A DNA stretch of 21,994 bases from JACKHA01 sp041401985 (GTDB taxonomy: Bacteria > Planctomycetota > Phycisphaerae > Phycisphaerales > UBA1924), in the NCBI GenBank assembly GCA_041401985.1, contig JAWKTE010000032.1:1-21994 (forward strand), given 5' to 3'. Below are positions 16,009 to 21,805 of the stretch, piece after piece (within the stretch, counting starts at the first letter, position 1; every line of letters begins with the position of its first letter). Below the pieces are notes generated by a model. The model was not told the DNA's origin, did not search any database, and saw nothing but the letters and a program-made list of their open reading frames with translations. The translations under genes were made by a program, and so were the position numbers.

Positions 16009-16057
16009 GTGGCACAGGCTTGCAGCCTGTGCCGGCGGCGCAGCCGCCGAGTGCCAC
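16009..16057 (+). repeat. Family A three-way-junction repeat, copy A2
   Basis: The outer stem GTGGCAC/GTGCCAC is 7 bp and perfect. Arm 1 is CACAGGCT, loop TGC, AGCCTGTG. Arm 2 is GGCGGC, loop GCA, GCCGCC. Relative to A1, a T-A pair in arm 1 has become C-G. Confidence 0.8.
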
Positions 16058-16078
16058 GCGGAACGGGGCTCGATGTGT

Positions 16079-16108
16079 GGCATGCTTGTGGCTTTGCACA
16101 AGCATGCC
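16079..16108 (+). repeat. Family C hairpin repeat, copy C3
   Basis: A perfect 12-bp stem, GGCATGCTTGTG with CACAAGCATGCC, closes the loop GCTTTG. It lies between A2 and D1. Confidence 0.8.
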
Positions 16109-16122
16109 CATCGACCCTCGTT

Positions 16123-16249
16123 GGGTGGCACGCCCACGCCCCGCGCCGCGCGTCCACCAGACTTCAGCAAGGCTCCTCGCGGGGCGCGGGCGTGGCGAGC
16201 GCCCCCGGCTTCTCGCACCACGCCCGCGCTCCGCGTGGGCGTGCCACCC
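16123..16249 (+). repeat. Family D structured repeat, copy D1 (127 bp)
   Basis: Perfect 17-bp terminal inverted repeats, GGGTGGCACGCCCACGC and its complement, enclose two inner arms: CCCGCG with CGCGGG, and GCGCGGGCGTGG with CCACGCCCGCGC. The stems match copy D2 (20690) exactly, while the loops differ in sequence and length. Confidence 0.8.
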
Positions 16250-16274
16250 GCTGCCGTGCCGCACGCCGCGCCCG

Positions 16275-17135
16275 CTACAGCCCCGCCGCCTCGAACGACC
16301 CGATCACCCGCGCCGAATCCAGCGGCGACACCTCATACAGCACCAGCCCGTTCAGCCGCCGCTTGTACAGGCGCAGCCCCGAGAAAGGACCGGGCGACGC
16401 GCCCGCCGCCTCCCCCGCCTGCCGCAGGTTCACGTCGCTCTCGCCCTTGTCGATCAGCACCAGCACCTCGTGCCCGTCCACACGCGTCATCAGCGTCGCC
16501 GTCCGATTCGTCAGCACCGGCGTCCCGTACGCCCAGCCGATCACCTCCACCCCAGGCGTCGCCACCGGCAGCAGCACCGCCCGACCGAACCGACCGCGCA
16601 CGGCCTCCACAAACTCCTCGTCCGTCGTGCACACCCACTCCGGCTCGAACCCGCGCGCCGCGACCGCCGCGTAGATCTCCGCCGGCTGGCGGAACGGCGC
16701 GGGCGTGCCCACCACGAACCACCAGTACCCGCCCCCGCCGCCGACCACCAGCGCCAGCATCGCCGCCACCGCCAGCGGCACCCACCGCTTCCGCGACGGC
16801 CCCGTCGCCCCCACAAGCCGCGGCCCGTCGTCGTCACGCGCCCCGCCCGCCTCCACACCCGCCCGACCAGGCAGCCCGATCCGCGCCGGCGGCGCATACA
16901 TCGCCCGCAGACGCCCGTCGATCCGTCGCTGCAGTTCCACCTCAGCCCGCAGCGCGGCATCCCCGCGCAGGCGCGCCTCGAACGCCGCCCGCTCATCGCC
17001 TTCCATCAGGCCATCCACATACCTGTCCAGCGCCGCACCATCCTTGCCCTGTTCGCCGCCATCACGCGGCAATTCGCCGAACAGGCCGCCAACGCCGCCA
17101 ACTCCGCCGAAACCAGTGGGGGGCTTCTCGCTCAT
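16275..17135 (-). CDS. Membrane anti-sigma factor
   Basis: 286 residues. The ATG overlaps the stop of the sigma factor gene (ATGA) and has GGGGAGG 5 nt upstream, so translation is coupled. Residues 35-72 (LDRYVDGLMEGDERAAFEARL and following) are the helical anti-sigma domain typical of RskA-like regulators, without the zinc-binding His-Cys motif. One transmembrane segment lies at about 119-143. The C-terminal 140 residues are extracytoplasmic with no recognised fold, only beta-type segments (VLTNRTATLMTRVDGHEVLVLI). It should hold the sigma factor inactive at the membrane until a signal releases it; the signal is unknown. The N-terminus is Gly-rich. Confidence 0.8.
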   Translation of the reverse strand: MSEKPPTGFGGVGGVGGLFGELPRDGGEQGKDGAALDRYVDGLMEGDERAAFEARLRGDAALRAEVELQRRIDGRLRAMYAPPARIGLPGRAGVEAGGARDDDGPRLVGATGPSRKRWVPLAVAAMLALVVGGGGGYWWFVVGTPAPFRQPAEIYAAVAARGFEPEWVCTTDEEFVEAVRGRFGRAVLLPVATPGVEVIGWAYGTPVLTNRTATLMTRVDGHEVLVLIDKGESDVNLRQAGEAAGASPGPFSGLRLYKRRLNGLVLYEVSPLDSARVIGSFEAAGL

Positions 17136-17743
17136 CGCGTCCTCCCCTCTGCCCGCCCCACGAGCGCCACCCGCAGCGTCTGCCGCGACCGGTGCACGTG
17201 GCTCATCGCCGTTCCCTGCGGGATCCCCAGCACGTCGGCGATCTCCTCGTACGTCAGTTCCAGGATCGTCCGCAGCAGCAGGCACGCCCGCGCCGTCTCG
17301 CCCAACTCGCCGAGCGCCGCGGTCAGCCCATCATCGAACGCCCCCTGGTCGCCCGCCAGCCTCCCGCGTGAATCGACCGGCTCCGCCATCACCCGCCCAT
17401 CCCTGCCCTCACGCTCCGCAAACGCCGCCGGGTCCACGGGCCGCGTCCGCTGGCGCACCCCCCGCCGACGCTCGTTCATCGCCACGAACCGCACGATCTG
17501 CCCCATCCACGCGTTGAAACTCGTGCCGCGGTCGAATTGCCCGAGTTTCCCCAGCGCGATGCCCGCCGCCTCCTGCACGATGTCCTCCGCCTGGGCCGCG
17601 TCGCCCACGATCCCCACCGCCACGCACCACAGCCGTTGCGCGGCGCGCTCGAACAGCGCGGCGAACTCGTCGGGCGAAACCGCACCGCCTCGTTCCCCGG
17701 CCTCGCCCCCCACGGGCGGTCTGGCCTTCGGCCGCGTCACCAT
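17132..17743 (-). CDS. ECF-type RNA polymerase sigma factor
   Basis: 203 residues. The start is ATG at 17741-17743, behind GGAGG with a 4-nt gap; an upstream in-frame TTG was rejected. Sigma region 2 spans about 25-94: FAALFERAAQRLWCVAVGIV, then AAQAEDIVQEA, then FNAWMGQIVRFVAMNERRR. Region 4 spans about 139-192: LTAALGELGETARACLLLRTI, then LTYEEIADVLGIPQGTAMSHVHRSRQTL, the HTH that reads the -35 element. The linker between them is about 45 residues. It directs RNA polymerase to a small regulon and is controlled by the membrane protein encoded next. It probably belongs to one of the planctomycete ECF groups. Confidence 0.88.
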   Translation of the reverse strand: MVTRPKARPPVGGEAGERGGAVSPDEFAALFERAAQRLWCVAVGIVGDAAQAEDIVQEAAGIALGKLGQFDRGTSFNAWMGQIVRFVAMNERRRGVRQRTRPVDPAAFAEREGRDGRVMAEPVDSRGRLAGDQGAFDDGLTAALGELGETARACLLLRTILELTYEEIADVLGIPQGTAMSHVHRSRQTLRVALVGRAEGRTR

Positions 17744-17834
17744 CCGACCTCCTGATGTCCGAACCATCCCCGGTTCTTGCGGGCCGATCAAACCGCGCTA
17801 CAACGTGCCGCGGCCAACAGCCACACCGCCCCGC

Positions 17835-19007
17835 TTATTCGGACCCGCTCGCCACCCCGACCGCGGCACCATCGCCCCGCGCCCCGGCCTCGGCACAGCC
17901 CAACGCCGCCAACCCCCCAGAAACCCCGCACCGCCTGATCGTGTAGATGAACTCCCGGTTCCGCAGCCGACCCACCGTCCCCACCCGCTCGCCCTTCGGG
18001 TTGTGGATGCCGATCTTCGCCCCGACGTACCGCGCGTAATCGTGCGTCGCGCACGACACCGTCGCCCGACCCTCCGCCACGCCGAACACCTCGCCAAGCA
18101 GCGCCTCCAACCGCTCGCGCGACAGAAACCCCTCGTCGCTGAACGACAGTACCACCGCCGGCGCCCGCACCGCCCCCAGCAGCAGCCGCAGCGCGCCCTC
18201 GAACCCGCGCCGCGAGTTGAACGCGCTCTTGCGCTCCCGCACGTCCTCGCGCTTCCGCGCCACGCCGTACATCCCCGGCGCATCCCACCGCACCAGCGTC
18301 TCCCACACGTGGTAGTTGCCCAGGTACGAGTGCTGGTTGTACGGCGGATCGATGTACGCGACGTCCGCCTCGAACCGCCCCGCCGCCTCGACCGCGTCCA
18401 TCAGGTGCGCCTGGCCCTTCCCGCCCGCGGCCCTGGGAAGCACCTCCGGCACACGCAGTTCCAATCGCCGCCCCGACCGCCACGACCACGACTTCAGGTA
18501 CGCCATCTGCACGCCCGTCGTCGAGTCCACCCGGTCCGCCGCCTCCAGCAACGAGGCCAGAAGCACCGCCTCCAACTCCGCCTCCAGCCCCTTGGCCGCG
18601 ATCGACTCCCGCACCGCCTCGATCCGGGCCGCGTTGCCCGCACGAAAGAACCGCGCTTCCCCGGCATACGCCCGCGCGAACCAGCCGGCGTGCCCAACCA
18701 CCTCCTCGCCGCCCGCGCCGACCCCAACCACCACGCGCGACGCCACCCGGTTCAACTCCTCAACCAGCAACGCCGCGTCCCCGACCACGTCCTCGGAATC
18801 CGCCTGCACATAGCACCGCGCCAGCGCCGCCGCGTACGCGTTGTGGTCCGACGCGATCACGCGATACCCCGCCCGCTTGAGCGCGTGCCCCACGCGCGAC
18901 GTCCCGCTGAACAGGTCCAGCACCGTCCCGCCCCGCGGCGACACACCGCCCACCGCCTCCAGGATCGCCGGCACAAGCAGTCGCTTCGAGCCCAGGTACT
19001 TGACCAC
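17835..19007 (-). CDS. D12-class DNA adenine-N6 methyltransferase
   Basis: 390 residues from GTG at 19005-19007. Motifs in order: KYLGSKRLL (3-11, motif X, AdoMet pocket), DLFSGTSRVG (31-40, motif I) and DPPYNQHSYLGNY (220-232, motif IV, catalytic). DPPY with KYLGSK at the N-terminus defines the Dam/D12 alpha group, which methylates adenine N6 in a short DNA target. No restriction gene is adjacent, so it is either an orphan regulatory methylase or a remnant. About 30 Gly/Ala/Val-rich residues follow the family's end (REFIYTIRR, 351-359) and look like a non-conserved tail. It has no ribosome binding site; TACGCT lies 6 nt before the GTG. Confidence 0.88.
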   Translation of the reverse strand: MVKYLGSKRLLVPAILEAVGGVSPRGGTVLDLFSGTSRVGHALKRAGYRVIASDHNAYAAALARCYVQADSEDVVGDAALLVEELNRVASRVVVGVGAGGEEVVGHAGWFARAYAGEARFFRAGNAARIEAVRESIAAKGLEAELEAVLLASLLEAADRVDSTTGVQMAYLKSWSWRSGRRLELRVPEVLPRAAGGKGQAHLMDAVEAAGRFEADVAYIDPPYNQHSYLGNYHVWETLVRWDAPGMYGVARKREDVRERKSAFNSRRGFEGALRLLLGAVRAPAVVLSFSDEGFLSRERLEALLGEVFGVAEGRATVSCATHDYARYVGAKIGIHNPKGERVGTVGRLRNREFIYTIRRCGVSGGLAALGCAEAGARGDGAAVGVASGSE

Positions 19008-19013
19008 AAAACC

Positions 19014-19019
19014 AGCGTA
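19014..19019 (-). promoter_or_regulatory. -10 hexamer TACGCT, 6 nt before the methyltransferase start (leaderless GTG)
   Basis: On the minus strand TACGCT is followed by GGTTTT and the GTG start of the methyltransferase. No ribosome binding site is present. Confidence 0.5.
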
Positions 19020-19097
19020 TGCCCCGCACCCGATCCCCCCCGTTCAGGGAACCCGCAATCAACGCCGATTTCATGCCGACCCAGCCGCGGCACGTGC

Positions 19098-19103
19098 TAC
19101 GCT
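19098..19103 (+). promoter_or_regulatory. Extended -10 TGCTACGCT for the BLUF gene
   Basis: The same TGCTACGCT extended -10 occurs before the glycosyltransferase gene. Here it lies 39 nt before the ATG, leaving a leader of about 33 nt with AAAGGA in it. Confidence 0.45.
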
Positions 19104-19142
19104 CCATGTGCATCGAACTCGTGGCCAAAGGACCACGCCCGC

Positions 19143-19589
19143 ATGCCCCAACAGGACATCTTCACTCTTTGTTACATCAGCCGCCGCGCGCCCGGCCTGA
19201 CCGACGCACAGGTCGTCGACGGCATCGTCCTGCCCGCGATGGCCAAGAACCGCCGCCTCGACATCACCGGCTGCCTCTGGTTCGACGCCGACCGCTTCGT
19301 CCAATTCCTCGAAGGCCCGACCCAGGACGTGCAGAACATCTACGCCGCCATCGAACGCGACAACCGCCACACCGACGTCGCCCTGCTCACCTCCGGCCCC
19401 CTCGCCGACCGCTCGTTCGATCGCTTCAGCATGCGCGCCATCGGCCAGAGCCGACCCGCCGCGGTCGCGGCCCTGCTCGAACTCTGCGACGGCGTCGGCG
19501 TCCAGGCCGCCCGCGTCCGCGACGACCTCGTCGCCATCGTCGGCAGCGTCACGCGCGAACTCCGCCAGTGGCCGCTGGCCACCGCCTGA
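19143..19589 (+). CDS. BLUF-domain blue-light sensor
   Basis: 148 residues, ATG behind a weak AAAGGA. Residues 5-98 form a BLUF domain: FTLCYIS with the photoactive Tyr11, AKNRRLDITGCLWF with flavin-binding Asn36, and FVQFLEGP with the switching Gln54, then a pattern ending ERDNRHTDVALL. BLUF domains bind FAD and respond to blue light through rearrangement around the Tyr-Gln pair. The semi-conserved Trp of the WSM motif is Phe here (FSM, 95-97), with the Met kept. The C-terminal 50 residues look helical (AAVAALLELCDGVG onward) and carry no output domain such as EAL or GGDEF. It is therefore a short BLUF protein acting through a partner. It is divergent from the adenine methyltransferase. Confidence 0.88.
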   Translation: MPQQDIFTLCYISRRAPGLTDAQVVDGIVLPAMAKNRRLDITGCLWFDADRFVQFLEGPTQDVQNIYAAIERDNRHTDVALLTSGPLADRSFDRFSMRAIGQSRPAAVAALLELCDGVGVQAARVRDDLVAIVGSVTRELRQWPLATA

Positions 19590-19681
19590 CGCGCGCCGAA
19601 ACGCCGCAAGAACGCGTGGCCGCGCAACCGACACACCGCCTCACGCCCCGGAATTCCATCGGTGCGCCGCCGCGCATCGGG

Positions 19682-19687
19682 TAGTCT
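19682..19687 (+). promoter_or_regulatory. -10 hexamer TAGTCT, 6 nt before the cupin start (leaderless)
   Basis: TAGTCT is followed by six bases (GCGCCA) and the ATG at 19694. There is no ribosome binding site. Confidence 0.5.
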
Positions 19688-19693
19688 GCGCCA

Positions 19694-20068
19694 ATGGCCA
19701 CGACAGCAACCGACGCGCAGATCCTCCGCATGGCCGACCTGGCCACCGACTCGCCCATGCCCCTGCTCAAACGCCGACGCATCATGGGCGAACGCATGAT
19801 GGTCTCGGACATCCACCTCGAGCGCGGCTTCCGCGTCCAGGCGCACTCCCACGAGAACGAGCAGATCTCCATCGTCCTCGCCGGACGCATCCGCTTCACC
19901 CTCGGCGACCCGGACGACACCGACCGCCCCGAGCACGTGCTCACCGGCGGCATGGCCATCGTCCTGCCCTCAAACCTCCCCCACGCCGCCGAGGCCCTCG
20001 AGGACACCCACATCCTCGACCTCTTCAGCCCCCCCAGCGCCGGCACCGGGATCGACCAGAAGAAGTAA
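19694..20068 (+). CDS. Cupin-domain protein
   Basis: 124 residues, one small beta-barrel domain. Cupin motif 1 is seen as HSHENEQISIVLAG (His51, His53, Gln57) and motif 2 as LPSNLPHAAEAL (His97), giving the usual metal-binding set. The substrate is not evident; proteins of this size include metal-dependent isomerases, dioxygenases and sugar- or ligand-binding proteins. It follows the BLUF gene on the same strand after a 104-bp gap but has its own promoter-like hexamer, so it is probably a separate unit. The N-terminal 30 residues precede the barrel. Confidence 0.85.
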   Translation: MATTATDAQILRMADLATDSPMPLLKRRRIMGERMMVSDIHLERGFRVQAHSHENEQISIVLAGRIRFTLGDPDDTDRPEHVLTGGMAIVLPSNLPHAAEALEDTHILDLFSPPSAGTGIDQKK

Positions 20069-20071
20069 CGG

Positions 20072-20103
20072 GAAGCGACGGAGCGACCAAGCGACGCAGC
20101 GAC
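20072..20103 (+). repeat. Tandem octamer repeat NNAGCGAC (4 units)
   Basis: Four consecutive octamers (GAAGCGAC, GGAGCGAC, CAAGCGAC, GCAGCGAC) lie just after the cupin stop codon. A related purine-rich run on the minus strand precedes the convergent gene. Confidence 0.7.
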
Positions 20104-20165
20104 GAAGGGAAAGGCGCCGATCCCGCGCATCACCGCGCGAGGGCCGCTCGCCTCCCCCCTTCGTC
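20101..20165. terminator. Inverted repeat between convergent genes
   Basis: GACGAAGGG (20101-20109) and CCCTTCGTC (20157-20165) form a perfect 9-bp stem with a 47-nt loop in the spacer between the convergent cupin and glyoxalase-fold genes. The loop is long and there is no clean U-tract, so the terminator role is only a possibility. Confidence 0.3.
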
Positions 20166-20203
20166 ACTCCGTCTCTCTTCTCTTCCTCTCCCGTCTCTCG
20201 TCT

Positions 20204-20581
20204 CTACTGCGCGGCCGCCTTCCACAACCCGAAGAGATTCCCCTCCGGATCCTTCAGCCACGAGAAGTGCCCCATCCCCGGCACCTCCTGCGGCGGCACC
20301 ACGCACTGCCCGCCAAGCCCCTCGGCCTGCTTGATCGTCCCCTCCAGGTCCTCCACCAGCGCGTACACCACGCAGTAGTTGTGAGGCTCGTGCCCCAGCG
20401 CGTTCAGGTGCCCGCCGATCCCCATCGCCGGCTCGCCCTTCTCGCCCGGCCGCCCGATGTTCGACAGCATCGCCGCTGGCCCGTACGACTCGAACTCCCA
20501 GCCCAAGAGCGGGCCGTAGAACTTCTTGCCCTTCTCCACGTCCTTGAACCCGATCTCGAAGTGGACCACCGGTGCGGCCAT
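20204..20581 (-). CDS. VOC / glyoxalase-fold protein
   Basis: 125 residues, ATG at 20579-20581 behind AAGGAG. It is a single vicinal-oxygen-chelate unit with two beta-alpha-beta-beta-beta modules: VVHFEIGFKDVEKGKKFYGPLLGWEF opens the first, and NYCVVYALVEDLEGTIKQAEGLGG opens the second, which ends FSWLKDPEGNLFGLW. His7 and Glu113 are likely metal-site residues. The group resembles short VOC proteins of unknown substrate rather than true lactoylglutathione lyases. It has its own promoter overlapped by a palindrome (see 20640-20670), so it is probably regulated by a dedicated repressor or activator not encoded nearby. Confidence 0.85.
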   Translation of the reverse strand: MAAPVVHFEIGFKDVEKGKKFYGPLLGWEFESYGPAAMLSNIGRPGEKGEPAMGIGGHLNALGHEPHNYCVVYALVEDLEGTIKQAEGLGGQCVVPPQEVPGMGHFSWLKDPEGNLFGLWKAAAQ

Positions 20582-20639
20582 GGGGGACTCCTTGGCTTGA
20601 GACGCTGACCCGGAGCGCACGCCGCGCCCCGGAGACCAC

Positions 20640-20668
20640 AGCGTACCACAACTTGAACACCCATTCAA
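20640..20668 (-). promoter_or_regulatory. Sigma-70-like promoter of the glyoxalase-fold gene
   Basis: On the minus strand, TTGAAT (20663-20668) lies 17 nt from TACGCT (20640-20645), which is also preceded by TGG (extended -10). Transcription would start near 20632, about 50 nt before the ATG. Confidence 0.6.
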
Positions 20669-20670
20669 GT
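20651..20670. promoter_or_regulatory. Palindromic operator candidate ACTTGAA-N6-TTCAAGT
   Basis: A perfect 7-bp inverted repeat with a 6-nt centre covers the -35 element of the glyoxalase-fold gene. It is A+T-rich in an otherwise G+C-rich spacer. The size fits a dimeric regulator site. Confidence 0.5.
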
Positions 20671-20689
20671 CCGCCTCCCTCGCCCTCCC

Positions 20690-20827
20690 GGGTGGCACGC
20701 CCACGCCCCGCGCCGCAACGCCGCCAAACGCAGAACGCACCCTCGCGGGGCGCGGGCGTGGCGATCAGCCAGGTTCGTCCGCATCCACACGCACACCACG
20801 CCCGCGCTCCGCGTGGGCGTGCCACCC
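20690..20827 (+). repeat. Family D structured repeat, copy D2 (138 bp)
   Basis: It has the same 17-bp terminal inverted repeats and the same inner stems as D1 (16123-16249), but both loops differ in sequence and the total length is 11 bp greater. Confidence 0.8.
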
Positions 20828-20856
20828 GTCATCGAGCGAACCAACGCACGCGCTCA

Positions 20857-20908
20857 CTGTGCCACCGAGACACGCCGGCTCGGCGGCGTTTCTCGGTGCC
20901 GATCAACG
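20857..20908 (+). repeat. Family B hairpin repeat, copy B2
   Basis: 51 of 52 bases match B1; the one change is in the loop (GCTCGG here, GCTCAG in B1). Copy C4 follows after a spacer much like the one after B1. Confidence 0.75.
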
Positions 20909-20927
20909 GTCCGCCCCCGAAGTGTGG

Positions 20928-20953
20928 CGTGCTTGTGGCTCTGCACAAGCATG
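20928..20953 (+). repeat. Family C hairpin repeat, copy C4
   Basis: The stem CGTGCTTGTG with CACAAGCATG contains one G-T wobble and closes the loop GCTCTG. It ends 11 bp before the left end of the insertion sequence. Confidence 0.7.
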
Positions 20954-20964
20954 GCGAACCACTA

Positions 20965-21805
20965 GAGCCTATCCGTAAACCTGTTTGAGCAGGATGATGG
21001 AGCAGCAGAGGTGGAGGAAGCCCTGGAAGAGCACGGCCGACTTCTCGTAGCGGATGCACAGGCGTCGGAAGTTCTGGATCCACGAGATGGTGCGTTCGAC
21101 CTTCCAGCGTCGTTTGTATCTTCGCAGGGGGCGGCCGTCCTGCGTGGCGTTCTCCGGCCTGCGATTGCCCCGGTGTGGCGCGATCATCTCGATGCCCTCC
21201 TGGGCCAGGTCGTCGTCGAGAAGGTCGCTGTCGTAGGCCTTGTCGCCGATGATCCGCTCGGGGTCCCGGGCCGTGAGCATGAAGTCGAAGAGGCCCTGGA
21301 CCAGGCGCGATTCGTGCGGGCTCGCGCTGGCGGTGGAGACGGCCACCGGCAGCCCGCGGGCGTCGACGAGCACCATGATTTTCACGCCCTTTCCGGCCTT
21401 GGTGACGCCGATGCCGTCGCCGCCGCCGCGGGCCTTGCTGAAGGTCGCGTCGATGAAGCACTCGTAGAGTCGGTAGCCGCCGCGCTGTTCGACGAGCGCG
21501 CCGGCGTCGCGCATGATGCCCTCGAAGACGCCGGCGCGGACCCAGAGGGTGAAGTACTTGTGGACGGAGCTCTTGGCGCCGAAGTGCCTGGGCAGGTCCT
21601 TCCACTTGGCGCCGTTGTCGAGGATCCAGAAGATGCCGCGCAGGGCCCGGCGTTTGTCCATCGGCGGCCGCCCGCCCTTGGGAGACACGGGCGCGTCGGG
21701 CACGCGGGCCGCCAGCCAGTCGAGTTGCTCGTCGGTCAGTCGCATCGCCATGCGATGCTATTCGCACGACGATCCCCACCGGTTGCGCGGTTTACGGATA
21801 GGCTC
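20965..21805 (-). mobile_element. IS5-family insertion sequence, complete (841 bp)
   Basis: Perfect 17-bp terminal inverted repeats (GAGCCTATCCGTAAACC at 20965-20981 and its complement at 21789-21805) bound one intact transposase gene. A TA dinucleotide is present directly outside both ends (20963-20964 and 21806-21807), the target duplication expected of the IS427-like group of IS5. The intact ends, duplication and reading frame point to a recent insertion. Confidence 0.92.
20969..21751 (-). CDS. IS5-family transposase (single ORF)
   Basis: 260 residues in one uninterrupted frame. The N-terminal region (LTDEQLDWLAARVP, then MDKRRALRGIFWILDNGAKWKDLP) is the DUF4096-type DNA-binding domain of these transposases. 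The DDE catalytic residues are visible: Asp101 in CFIDATFSKA, Asp170 in IIGDKAYDSD and Glu219 in WKVERTISWIQNFRRL. The stop codon TAG lies inside the left inverted repeat. An alternative start two codons later (MRLTDEQ) is possible. The protein should cut and paste the element by acting on the 17-bp ends. All catalytic residues are present, so it looks functional. Confidence 0.93.
   Translation of the reverse strand: MAMRLTDEQLDWLAARVPDAPVSPKGGRPPMDKRRALRGIFWILDNGAKWKDLPRHFGAKSSVHKYFTLWVRAGVFEGIMRDAGALVEQRGGYRLYECFIDATFSKARGGGDGIGVTKAGKGVKIMVLVDARGLPVAVSTASASPHESRLVQGLFDFMLTARDPERIIGDKAYDSDLLDDDLAQEGIEMIAPHRGNRRPENATQDGRPLRRYKRRWKVERTISWIQNFRRLCIRYEKSAVLFQGFLHLCCSIILLKQVYG

Noticed and set aside
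16123..16249. Family D as an intrinsic terminator of the anti-sigma gene
   Set aside because: It is far longer than a terminator, has a multi-arm fold, lacks a U-tract in either direction, and an almost identical copy lies upstream of an unrelated gene start at 20690. A role in ending transcripts is not excluded but is not the main reading.
16020..19589. A very long open frame on the plus strand across the anti-sigma, sigma and methyltransferase genes
   Set aside because: It runs antisense to three well-supported genes, is extremely Arg/Pro-rich as expected from the complement of G+C-rich codons, begins inside repeat A2, and only its last 149 codons (BLUF) are real.
14862..20953. CRISPR array from repeated palindromes
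   Set aside because: The repeats are of four types, irregularly spaced and dispersed over 20 kb, with no equal-length spacers and no cas genes.
20965..21805. Insertion sequence disrupting a gene
   Set aside because: The only frame at the junction keeps its TAG stop codon, and the left flank is repeat DNA without coding sequence.
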